Below are positions 8,198-14,941 of a stretch of DNA of 25,244 nucleotides, one piece after another (the stretch's first letter is position 1; every line of letters begins with the position of its first letter). The notes beneath the pieces were generated by a model. It was not told where the DNA came from. It did no database searches and saw nothing but the letters and a program-made list of their open reading frames with translations. A program made the translations under genes and the position numbers. Origin of the DNA: an uncultured Bacilli bacterium (GTDB lineage Bacteria > Bacillota_I > Bacilli_A > RF39 > UBA660); NCBI GenBank assembly GCA_947625425.1, contig CANQOH010000017.1, forward strand, positions 1 through 25,244. The letters are read 5' to 3'.

Positions 8198-8494
8198 TTA
8201 AATACCAGCCATTCTGGCTTTGTTTTCTTCAACTGTAGTATCCATTGCAGTTGCAGTATTAACTAAATGTGTTCCAACCTCTTGAACTGTAACAGAAGCT
8301 TTATCAAGTAATGTTCCAACTTCATCTGCTACTCTTGAAAATTCGTCAGCATCGGCTCCTGACCAGATACCTAAAATAGCTGATACGTGAGATCTGAAAC
8401 TTGCTACCTCATTTTGAAAATTAGTACCACTAGTATTAATTCCACTTCCAGAAGAGTTTACTAAATCTGTATCAATAGCTAAACCATTTGACAT
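8198..8494 (-). CDS. WXG100 family secreted protein, first gene of cassette C (98 aa)
   Basis: It has 98 residues with the WXG100 turn WSGADADEFSRV at about residues 44-55, between two helices, and the ending VEENKARMAGI. GGAGGTGAAGAT is a strong ribosome binding site. It is the first gene behind the cassette C promoter and structured leader. WXG100 proteins are exported as folded helical-hairpin dimers by the EssC motor and commonly carry a YxxxD/E-type signal after the second helix; I cannot see a clear YxxxD/E here, so recognition may depend on its partner at 7865-8167. There is no signal peptide. Confidence 0.85.
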   Translation of the reverse strand: MSNGLAIDTDLVNSSGSGINTSGTNFQNEVASFRSHVSAILGIWSGADADEFSRVADEVGTLLDKASVTVQEVGTHLVNTATAMDTTVEENKARMAGI

Positions 8495-8515
8495 ATCTTC
8501 ACCTCCATAAAATTT

Positions 8516-8601
8516 TATAAGAATATAGTCAAGTAATTTTAAGAATACAATGCTTGACTCAATATACCAAACACCCCTAGCTTACTCATCATATCCTTAT
8601 A
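8516..8601 (-). promoter_or_regulatory. Structured 5' leader of cassette C (shared motif)
   Basis: Stem P1 pairs 8591-8601 (TATAAGGATAT) with 8516-8526 (ATATTCTTATA), 11 pairs with one G-U. Inner stem P2 pairs 8582-8587 with 8531-8536 (GAGTAA/TTACTT). The loop holds GGGG at 8574-8577 followed by TGTTTGGT. A second TATTCTTA near 8539-8546 is an alternative P1 partner. The structure begins near the predicted transcription start and ends about ten bases before the ribosome binding site. Related leaders precede cassettes A and B. Confidence 0.5.
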
Positions 8602-8607
8602 CATTTA

Positions 8608-8636
8608 ATTATATAAGAATTATGTAAATTAATCAA
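8608..8636 (-). promoter_or_regulatory. Predicted sigma-A promoter of cassette C
   Basis: TTGATT (8631-8636) and TATAAT (8608-8613) on the minus strand are 17 bases apart, immediately upstream of the leader and downstream of the cassette B terminator. Confidence 0.7.
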
Positions 8637-8656
8637 TATAAGTTTTTTAAAAATGT

Positions 8657-8680
8657 AAAAAAAGGCAAAAGCCTTTTCTT
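8657..8680 (-). terminator. Rho-independent terminator closing cassette B
   Basis: On the minus strand AAAAGGC-TTTT-GCCTTTT has a 7-bp stem followed by further T. It starts about seven bases after the stop of the DUF4176 gene at 8685. Confidence 0.8.
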
Positions 8681-8684
8681 TTTA

Positions 8685-9062
8685 TTATGCTTCTTCAGAA
8701 GCAGCTGCAAATGGAGTTATATTTTCAACATTTGCACCACTAGTTTGTACCTCTTGAGTAGCATCTACATTTGTATTTCCGTTATCATGTTCAATAGAAG
8801 AAACAATTTTATTTAATTTATCTTTAAATGTTTTTTCTTCATCATCTTCAAAGCCAAGGAAGAAAATTTTTTCAATTTGATCATGATCAAATAAACAAAC
8901 TTGATTAGAGCTTAAATATCCTTCAGGATATACACATCCACTATAATCAAAGATTTTTTCTTGATTTTCTTGAGCTACAGAGCAAAAACCTGTAATCATC
9001 GCTCTTTTTCTTCCACCTTTTAATAACACTACTGTTCCAATTGGTAAATATTTTTCTCTCAT
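8685..9062 (-). CDS. DUF4176 protein, last gene of cassette B
   Basis: This 125-residue protein has the DUF4176 pattern: LPIGTVVLLKGG, FDYSGCVYPEG and LFDHDQIEKIFFLGF, within residues 5-75. The remaining 50 residues form an acidic, Thr/Asn/Ala-rich tail ending FAAASEEA that is unlike the basic tail of the paralogue at 1957-2397. AAGGAGGAAATGAA gives it the clearest ribosome binding site in the cassette. It follows the 881-residue protein by 19 bases, the same arrangement as in cassette C, which ties DUF4176 to the large-protein family rather than to EssC (cassette A, with no such large homologue, has none). A role as an export partner of the 881-residue protein is inferred. Confidence 0.8.
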   Translation of the reverse strand: MREKYLPIGTVVLLKGGRKRAMITGFCSVAQENQEKIFDYSGCVYPEGYLSSNQVCLFDHDQIEKIFFLGFEDDEEKTFKDKLNKIVSSIEHDNGNTNVDATQEVQTSGANVENITPFAAASEEA

Positions 9063-9081
9063 TTCATTTCCTCCTTATCTT

Positions 9082-11727
9082 TTAAAATCCTATACCACTA
9101 TTTGATACTCTAGGTTCAGAATCATCATTACTAGAATCTTCTATACCATCATCATAAATATATTCTGAATTGTCATCTGATGATTCACCTGTACCAGATT
9201 GATCTCCTGTACCAGTACCAAAATCATTATCATCTCTAAATCCCAAACCAGATCCAGAATCATCAACGCCTACATTACCATCATTTTCAGGCGGTGTACT
9301 CAAATCACTGCCACCGGTATTACCATCAGTATTGCCACCGGTATTACCGCTACTGCCTGTATTATCTGAAGGCTTTCCAAATCCCATTCCAGAATCATCT
9401 GTACCAGGACTTCCATTACCATTATTATTACCATCTGGTACATCCGGTATCAAATCTTCACCATTTGAAGAACCTTGACTAGAGAAATCATCTGAAGAGT
9501 TAGAATTAGCATTATTGTTAATATTTTCTGCCATCTCTTCCTGTACCTTATCATAGAATTCTTGCTTACTAGATTCATAAATATCTTTAGAGCTTTCATA
9601 TTCATTCTTCGCATTTTGTGCAGCAGCAACATCGTCATTAGCTTGTTTTACAGAATCGTTATATTCATTAACTGCATCATTATATTCTTTAACATCTTCG
9701 TCAGACCACTTACTACTGTCTCCTCCAGATTTTCTAGTAATTTTCTTTTTAACATTGTCTAATTTTTCTTTATTTTCATTAGCATTATCAACTGATTTTT
9801 TAGCTTTATCTACAGCTGAATCATAATTTGATTTAGCATTATTCATTGTTTCTCTAGCACTGCTAACATTAGGATCACTACTAGGATTTGATAAGAATGC
9901 ATTAGTTTTACCTGACATCAAATCACCATAAGATGCTCCATTGTCAAATCTAGTATCAAACATTGACATATTCATATTAGAACTTTGAGCAATTGATTTA
10001 GATAAATCTGCTAAATCTGCACTTTGTTTAGCAGCTAAGAATGCGGCTAAACCTAATTCTTTATTATCAGCCAATATTTTAGCATCATTTAAATCATATC
10101 CAGCATCATTATAGAAATCTATTAAATCAGATTTATCATCGCTATTAAATAAGCTATCAAATTCATTAACTTGTTCATTTCTATAATTAGCTAATTGTTC
10201 TGGTGTATATTTATCAAAATAAGCATCCTGAGCCAAACTATCAATATCATCATTAGTTAAAGCATCACGTTCTGGTGCAGGTCTAACCTCGTCTTGTGTT
10301 GGCCTAATAATATCAGGATTAAAGTCTTCAGTTGGTTCTAACACTTCAGTATCTGGGAAGTCATCATCAGTTAATTCCTCTATGCTAGGAATAGATTCAC
10401 CACCTACATCTTCATCACCAAAAAATTCAACGTCGCCATATCCATCATCACCGTATGTGTCAACTGTCTTAGATGGTTTAGTATTTCTAGCAGCCTCAGC
10501 CGCTTCAGCCGCTGCAGCTGCTGCATCAGCTTCTGCTCTTTTTTCTTCATATTCTTCGGCTTTTGCAGCTTTTTCTTCAGTAACTGCTTTCTGCTCTTCT
10601 AGACGTTTCAAAGTAGCATCGTTTTTATTATTAAAGTTTATTTTTCTAGTTAATGGGAAATCATCATCATCTCTAACTTTGTTAGCCATTTCCATTCCAG
10701 CACCTACAAATAAACCACCAACACTAGATGTTAACAAATCTTTATATGAATCATTATATTTATCTTTTCCAATTTTATTTTCTATTTTTCTTAGAAGATT
10801 ATTATATGCCACATCCATATTTTTTGATACTGTTGCATTAGTATTTTTACTAACAACATCGCCATAAAATCCTCCAATAGAAGCAGAAGACGCCAATTTA
10901 AATAATCCACTCCTAGCAGCTTTATCAACATACGCATGGGTATCCAAAATATTAGCCGCACGATACGCATCCTTTTCAGACTCTGTCAAGTTCATTGATT
11001 CAAGAACTGTTTCATATTTGATTGAACTTTCCATAGATGAACCAGTATATGTATAAAAAGCATTTAATGCTTCAGAAATATCTATAGTTATTTCTTTACC
11101 ATCTTCGTCTGTATAAGTAAACATTACTTTTTCAATTGTGCCATCTTCAAATGTAACCTCTTTAAAAGAAATTCCGTCCAGACTTAGTCCAACTTCACTC
11201 CAAAGTTTTTCAATTGCTTCTTTTATTGATACAGGAGTATCTTCAAAGGTATCAATCGAAGTAGCAATATTATTTAATAAAGTACTCAATTGTTCAACTT
11301 TTTGTTTAACTTCATCACTAAATCCCGATACTGAACTAACAGCATTATCCCTAAATCCATTATAAGATGTAATTTGATCATCTATATAAGTCTTAATTGC
11401 ACTAGTAGTATCAGATATCGTTTCATACCTACTACCAGGGGCTCCAGGAACATCAGAAATTGTATAATAATGACGTTGAGGATAATGAGGATTTTTTTTA
11501 TCCTTATCCGAACTATCATAAGATGGAGTTGCATTATAATCTGTATAATAATGAGTTGAATAATGTCCACCATCACAATATAGTTTTTTCCATGAAGCTG
11601 TAATTTCATCGGTGTCACTAGTAAAATTATCCAGTGATTGAGAAATATAGCCTAGATAATTGTTAACAGTTGTTATTTTTTTATCGGCTTTTACTTTAGC
11701 TTCAGCTGAATATTTAACTTTTCCCAT
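9082..11727 (-). CDS. Large multi-domain T7SS-locus protein, cassette B (881 aa)
   Basis: It is a homologue of the 851-residue protein at 2424-4979, not a recognised named family. Residues 1-190 are mostly helical and resemble an LXG/WXG-like N-terminal hairpin with a Tyr/His-rich insert. Near 215-235 the shared core reads TIDISEALNAFYTYTG. An Ala/Glu-rich coiled coil lies near 370-415, then an acidic Pro-containing linker, then a second shared helical domain (ALTNDDIDSLAQDAYF, YTPEQLANYRNE). A charged helical rod follows with one unit of the repeat found three times in the homologue. The last 150 residues are Gly/Ser/Asn/Asp-rich, with DDSGMGFG, DDSGSGLGF and the end RVSNSGIGF. Unlike the homologue it lacks the long hydrophobic N-terminal stretch. 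GGTGAT precedes the ATG. It is probably exported or surface-associated. Confidence 0.6.
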   Translation of the reverse strand: MGKVKYSAEAKVKADKKITTVNNYLGYISQSLDNFTSDTDEITASWKKLYCDGGHYSTHYYTDYNATPSYDSSDKDKKNPHYPQRHYYTISDVPGAPGSRYETISDTTSAIKTYIDDQITSYNGFRDNAVSSVSGFSDEVKQKVEQLSTLLNNIATSIDTFEDTPVSIKEAIEKLWSEVGLSLDGISFKEVTFEDGTIEKVMFTYTDEDGKEITIDISEALNAFYTYTGSSMESSIKYETVLESMNLTESEKDAYRAANILDTHAYVDKAARSGLFKLASSASIGGFYGDVVSKNTNATVSKNMDVAYNNLLRKIENKIGKDKYNDSYKDLLTSSVGGLFVGAGMEMANKVRDDDDFPLTRKINFNNKNDATLKRLEEQKAVTEEKAAKAEEYEEKRAEADAAAAAAEAAEAARNTKPSKTVDTYGDDGYGDVEFFGDEDVGGESIPSIEELTDDDFPDTEVLEPTEDFNPDIIRPTQDEVRPAPERDALTNDDIDSLAQDAYFDKYTPEQLANYRNEQVNEFDSLFNSDDKSDLIDFYNDAGYDLNDAKILADNKELGLAAFLAAKQSADLADLSKSIAQSSNMNMSMFDTRFDNGASYGDLMSGKTNAFLSNPSSDPNVSSARETMNNAKSNYDSAVDKAKKSVDNANENKEKLDNVKKKITRKSGGDSSKWSDEDVKEYNDAVNEYNDSVKQANDDVAAAQNAKNEYESSKDIYESSKQEFYDKVQEEMAENINNNANSNSSDDFSSQGSSNGEDLIPDVPDGNNNGNGSPGTDDSGMGFGKPSDNTGSSGNTGGNTDGNTGGSDLSTPPENDGNVGVDDSGSGLGFRDDNDFGTGTGDQSGTGESSDDNSEYIYDDGIEDSSNDDSEPRVSNSGIGF

Positions 11728-11745
11728 AATATCACCTTTCTACTA

Positions 11746-12024
11746 TCATAGAAGATTATCAATTGCTTCCATTTCAGACATATCAGATTTGCAATCATTT
11801 ACAATGCCGTCTACTTTATCAGCCAAATCACCGATAAGTTTTTGAACTTTACTCCATTCATCATCATTTTTTTGCAAAATATCACTATTACACAAATCTC
11901 TTAATCCTTCTAATAATGCTTTTAAAGTATTTAAATATGAAGTGGCTCCTCTCATCGTTGTATAAACGCTGCCACCGCCACCACCATCGGCCATTGCAAC
12001 CTCTTGTGCTCTTTGTAATGACAT
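11746..12024 (-). CDS. Small helical T7SS-locus protein, cassette B (92 aa)
   Basis: It has 92 residues and no recognised family. The N-terminus carries a Gly-rich patch (DGGGGGSVYTTM), followed by two predicted helices (LNTLKALLEGLRDL and WSKVQKLIGDLADKVDGIV) and an acidic end (MSEMEAIDNLL). The pattern is that of a small WXG100-size helical hairpin without WXG. Its stop is 18 bases before the 881-residue gene. The equivalent positions in cassettes A and C hold other small helical proteins. A chaperone-like partner role for the following large protein is inferred from position only. Confidence 0.6.
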   Translation of the reverse strand: MSLQRAQEVAMADGGGGGSVYTTMRGATSYLNTLKALLEGLRDLCNSDILQKNDDEWSKVQKLIGDLADKVDGIVNDCKSDMSEMEAIDNLL

Positions 12025-12051
12025 AATATCACCTTTTTCTTTCTGTTATTT

Positions 12052-13434
12052 TTATAAGAAAATACCAAAACTATTCAAATATGCCTCGGTTGTCGCTGCT
12101 GAATCAATATTACTAAGATCATCTTTCCAACTATTAGCGCATTCATAAGCTTTAGAAACTGCAGATGTATCGCTTCCCCAATGGAAGAAACTAACTGCAT
12201 CTCCAACAACGCCATCACTTGAACCACCACCATAGTAAATATCACCAGATATTTTCGTGGAAGCATCAGATACCGCTTGCTGTTGACGAGTTAAATAATC
12301 ATTTATTTGATCTCTAGTGCCTTGATCTAAACCATTAAATACCGCATTATTTGATAAGTTAGTTTGCATATCAGCTAATGTTTGAGAACGGCTATTTAAT
12401 GAATCAACAACTTTATTTGCAGAATCAATAATAACATGTACATTATCTGTACTTTGCTCTTTAGGAATTACAATGTGTTCACCATCATATTCACCTTCAG
12501 GAACAGTTGTCGTAATTTTATATCCATTACCAACTTCTGTTTTAACAACTCCTTGATATTGAGATAATGCAATATCCTTAACATCATCAGGTAAAGCATC
12601 AAATGCTGTCTTCCAATCATCACTACCATTTGGAACACCTAAATCTTTTACCTTTTTAATAACGTCTTGAACCTCAGGAGGAAGATTTTTAAATTCATTA
12701 CTATAAATACTTAAAGTCCTAATATCTTTATCTTCTAAATATTCTCCTGCTTGATCAATTATTGCCTCTTCTAATGCAGCTTGACCTAAAGGTCTACCAT
12801 CAGCACCAAAAGTAATAGGTTTATCTATTGTATTTCCATCTTTATCATAATATTGAGGTTTACCATCTGGTCCAATTACAGAATAATTACCTTTTTCATC
12901 ATATTTATATAAAGAGATCTTACTAGTATTTCCATCATCTTCAGAAATACTTGATTGATATATTTTATTATCTTTATCATAAGAAGTTTTTATTAAATTA
13001 CCTTTTTCATCATAATATGAATAAGTTGATCCACCCTTATAATTTGTTGTTTTATCAGAGTTTTCAAAGAAAATCTTTTGTCTTGCTTCTTGAACACCAT
13101 CCATCTTAAAGGATGTCGTTCTAAATGCCTCAAGTGCTGAGGCTTCAAATTCAAGATTATTAGCAGTAATAATACCAACCATTTTATTCCACTCTTCAAA
13201 ATTCTTATGAAAATCACTAAAGTTCGCACCATTTTCATCCCATATTTCTTGCAGATGTAATCCTAATTCACCAAATATAGCTCCTTCAGATATATTTACA
13301 TAAGTTTGAGTTATAGCATCATTACATTCTTGAATTATTTGTGCTACAGCATCAAAATGTTCATTCAAAGTCTGTAAAGCTGAATCAACACCAGCTGCAT
13401 CAAATTTTTCTACTTGTACAACAGTTTCATCCAT
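12052..13434 (-). CDS. WXG100-like GxLG protein with long C-terminal region, cassette B (460 aa)
   Basis: Residues 1-110 form a WXG100-size helical hairpin with the start VEKFDAAGV and the turn AIFGELG, then FxxFHKNFEEWNKMV. Residues 135-220 contain Tyr/Asp/Gly-rich hairpins (YYDEKGNLIKTSYDKDNK, KYDEKGNYSV, YYDKDGNTI) like short YD/RHS repeats. The last 230 residues align by eye with the 439-residue protein at 21463-22782: both have a W-x(3)-F-x(2)-L segment, a helix pair, a GDxVS-type patch and a C-terminus of the form (YLNSFGIFL / MLDSLGFDL). The gene lies 10 bases after a canonical WXG100 gene. These features suggest a secreted pair whose larger member carries a conserved extension. No catalytic motif was found. 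GGAGA precedes the ATG. Confidence 0.6.
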   Translation of the reverse strand: MDETVVQVEKFDAAGVDSALQTLNEHFDAVAQIIQECNDAITQTYVNISEGAIFGELGLHLQEIWDENGANFSDFHKNFEEWNKMVGIITANNLEFEASALEAFRTTSFKMDGVQEARQKIFFENSDKTTNYKGGSTYSYYDEKGNLIKTSYDKDNKIYQSSISEDDGNTSKISLYKYDEKGNYSVIGPDGKPQYYDKDGNTIDKPITFGADGRPLGQAALEEAIIDQAGEYLEDKDIRTLSIYSNEFKNLPPEVQDVIKKVKDLGVPNGSDDWKTAFDALPDDVKDIALSQYQGVVKTEVGNGYKITTTVPEGEYDGEHIVIPKEQSTDNVHVIIDSANKVVDSLNSRSQTLADMQTNLSNNAVFNGLDQGTRDQINDYLTRQQQAVSDASTKISGDIYYGGGSSDGVVGDAVSFFHWGSDTSAVSKAYECANSWKDDLSNIDSAATTEAYLNSFGIFL

Positions 13435-13444
13435 ATTAAATCTC

Positions 13445-13747
13445 CTAACTTATATTACTAAATAAAGTATTTAATTCTTCTTCTAAAGTAGTATCAGCAT
13501 CTATAACGTTAGACTTAAATAGAAGACCATATGCTTTATACGTTGTAACTATTGTATCCATAGCCGGTCTAAATTCATCACATCTAACCTTAAAAGTTTG
13601 ATAAGAATTACCATCCCAAACATTTTGTAGATCACCAATTAAGCTGTAAATAGTATCAAATTCTTCCTGCAATTTATTTGCCCATTCGTCCATCTTAGTA
13701 GCGAGTTCTTCTACTTTAGTACTATCAACTTCAAAATTATATGCCAT
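13445..13747 (-). CDS. WXG100 family protein, cassette B (100 aa)
   Basis: A typical 100-residue WXG100 protein: helix 1 with DSTKVEELATKMDEWANKL, the turn VWDGNSYQTFKVRCDEF at about residues 43-59, and helix 2 ending in a tail with DADTTLEEELNTLF. It shares AYNFEVDS at the start and the CDEFRP/CNSYKE-type cysteine position with the WXG100 proteins at 22787-23095 and 23536-23883, so these three form a subgroup. It is followed after 10 bases by the 460-residue GxLG protein and preceded by the double hairpin, so it may be translated at a different level from the genes upstream. It is a likely secreted partner of the 460-residue protein. Confidence 0.85.
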   Translation of the reverse strand: MAYNFEVDSTKVEELATKMDEWANKLQEEFDTIYSLIGDLQNVWDGNSYQTFKVRCDEFRPAMDTIVTTYKAYGLLFKSNVIDADTTLEEELNTLFSNIS

Positions 13748-13777
13748 ATATAATCAATCCCTTCATACTACAAGTAC

Positions 13778-13833
13778 ATTATAAATAAAAGAACGAATTC
13801 TTTTACTTATAATATACTGCGTAAAACGCAGTA
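13778..13833 (-). promoter_or_regulatory. Intergenic double hairpin, cassette B
   Basis: Hairpin 1 is TACTGCGT/ACGCAGTA (13815-13833). Hairpin 2 pairs 13798-13813 with 13778-13793 over 16 positions (one G-U) and is closed by a TTCG tetraloop. The arms contain AAGTAAAAGAA and TTCTTTTATTT, the same as in cassette A. No U-run follows, so it is not a simple terminator. Confidence 0.7.
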
Positions 13834-13845
13834 CAAGTTTTTTAA

Positions 13846-14163
13846 TTAAGCACCATAAGTTGCTCTTGCAGCATCTTCCATTTCAACACTATTTTTGATA
13901 ATAGTTTCTACTCTATTATTAATAAAATCATCCATTTTTGCATTTAATTGATCAAATACAGATGAATTGTTTTCTTCAAATGTTCTTTGTGCTTGAGAAC
14001 CTAATGAACCACCTAAAGCTGCAGTTTTAGTTGCATTTTGATCAAAATTTTCTGTAACATTTTCACGAGTTTTTTCAAAATTTCTAACTAATTCTTGAAT
14101 TTCTGTTCTAGCGTTCTCAACTGCTCTTCTTGCAGCATCGGCGTTAAAAGTTTCATTATTCAT
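13846..14163 (-). CDS. WXG-less WXG100-like protein with GGSLG turn, cassette B (105 aa)
   Basis: It has 105 residues and is predicted all-helical, with the start NNETFNADAARRAV, the turn AALGGSLGSQAQRTF and a second helix with FDQLNAKMDDFINNRV. The F-N/D-x start and G-x-L-G turn are shared with 23188-23517 and with the N-termini of the 311- and 460-residue proteins, which defines a WXG-less subfamily in this locus. It follows the 104-residue protein by 23 bases with GAAAGGAATG upstream. Likely exported as one half of a heterodimer; pairing is inferred from gene order. Confidence 0.7.
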   Translation of the reverse strand: MNNETFNADAARRAVENARTEIQELVRNFEKTRENVTENFDQNATKTAALGGSLGSQAQRTFEENNSSVFDQLNAKMDDFINNRVETIIKNSVEMEDAARATYGA

Positions 14164-14186
14164 TAAAAATCATTCCTTTCTATAAA

Positions 14187-14501
14187 TTACATTGAAGCGA
14201 CTTGTTGGTTTCTTTGGCTATTTTCATCTTCTAATTGTTGAACAGTTTCATTTTGCGTAATGTAAGTTTGACTTTGTTCAGAAAAACCTAATAGAGGTTG
14301 AACAACTTCTTTATCAAAAGTCTCAATTAATACATCAGCAGTACTACCAACTATACCTTCTGCCATAAGTTTATCTCTTAAAATAGATTGAATATTATCT
14401 GCTAAATTATCAGCTTCTTCTTTAGCACTTTTTAAATTAGCAATAACATCACTCATACCTTGAGCATTATATCTAAAATCATCAATTGTTTCTGCAGCCA
14501 T
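14187..14501 (-). CDS. WXG100-size helical protein, cassette B (104 aa)
   Basis: It has 104 residues in a helix-turn-helix of WXG100 length. The turn reads AEGIVGSTADVLIETFDKEV, which keeps the glycine and the spacing to the following aromatic but lacks the tryptophan. The C-terminus is Gln/Asn/Glu-rich (LEDENSQRNQQVASM). A very strong GAGGAGGTGAAAC lies just before the ATG, suggesting high translation. The gene sits between esaB (18 bases upstream) and the GGSLG protein, so it is probably the WXG-side partner of that protein. Assignment to the WXG100-like superfamily rests on length and helices and is less certain than for the true WXG proteins. Confidence 0.65.
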   Translation of the reverse strand: MAAETIDDFRYNAQGMSDVIANLKSAKEEADNLADNIQSILRDKLMAEGIVGSTADVLIETFDKEVVQPLLGFSEQSQTYITQNETVQQLEDENSQRNQQVASM

Positions 14502-14519
14502 CGTTTCACCTCCTCAAAT

Positions 14520-14777
14520 TTAAATTAAAATAATTTTCGCTCCGTTTAAAATGTCGTTTTCCAAGAAAGTCTTATCAACATCATAAACCGCTCCATTATC
14601 AGCATTAATTAATGATAATTCATCAGATATCGGAAAACTATTATCTGTCATATCACTAATCGCTTTATTTAATAAGAATATAATTTCAATAGTCTTCTTA
14701 TTAACAGGAATGAAAACATTGTATCGTTCTTCAATGCTAGGTACAATCAAATCTACACAGACCTTATTATTATTCAT
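14520..14777 (-). CDS. esaB: EsaB/YukD-like ubiquitin-fold T7SS component
   Basis: The 85 residues fit the YukD/EsaB family: the opening strand VCVDLIVPSIEERYNVFIPVN, a helix with LLNKAIS, and the C-terminal ubiquitin-like strands YDVDKTFLENDILNGAKIILI with the conserved asparagine and NG(A/D) before the last strand. EsaB is a small cytoplasmic component needed for T7SSb function in Staphylococcus and Bacillus and is one of the few core parts present here. It is the first gene of cassette B, behind a near-consensus promoter and the shared leader, with AGGAGG before the ATG. Placing it at the head of a substrate cassette instead of beside essC is unusual relative to the S. aureus and B. subtilis loci. 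Confidence 0.85.
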   Translation of the reverse strand: MNNNKVCVDLIVPSIEERYNVFIPVNKKTIEIIFLLNKAISDMTDNSFPISDELSLINADNGAVYDVDKTFLENDILNGAKIILI

Positions 14778-14806
14778 AATAAAACCTCCTATTAAAATCG
14801 TAGACT

Positions 14807-14869
14807 TAAGAATATATGATAGTCACACCATTTCTGACCAATTCCCCACAACCATCGATTATACTCTTA
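14807..14869 (-). promoter_or_regulatory. Structured 5' leader of cassette B (shared motif)
   Basis: P1 pairs 14860-14869 (TAAGAGTATA) with 14807-14816 (TATATTCTTA), 10 pairs with one G-U. P2 pairs 14850-14856 (GATGGTT) with 14818-14824 (GACTATC), 7 pairs with two G-U. The loop contains GGGGAATTGG at 14838-14847, identical to cassette A. The 3' arm ends about 17 bases before the AGGAGG of esaB. Confidence 0.55.
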
Positions 14870-14876
14870 TATATTT

Positions 14877-14905
14877 ATAATACACTTTAAAAAATGTAAA
14901 GTCAA
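14877..14905 (-). promoter_or_regulatory. Predicted sigma-A promoter of cassette B
   Basis: TTGACT (14900-14905) and TATTAT (14877-14882) on the minus strand are 17 bases apart, between the essC terminator and the leader. Confidence 0.75.
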
Positions 14906-14915
14906 TTGAATAAAC

Positions 14916-14941
14916 AAAAGGTTAACACCTGTTAACCTTTT
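14916..14941 (-). terminator. Rho-independent terminator after essC
   Basis: An 11-bp perfect stem AAAAGGTTAAC/GTTAACCTTTT with a 4-base loop, followed by TTTTGTTTATT on the minus strand. Its first bases overlap the essC stop codon, so cassette A ends here. Confidence 0.8.

Noticed and set aside
8516..8601. A known riboswitch class (c-di-GMP, purine, SAM, preQ1, ykkC types)
   Set aside because: I looked for their conserved core sequences in the leaders and saw none; only a database search could exclude a rarer class.
10382..10867. 161-codon plus-strand open frame
   Set aside because: It lies opposite the Ala/Glu-rich coiled coil of the 881-residue protein, has Ser/Ala low complexity expected from the complementary strand, and no ribosome binding site.
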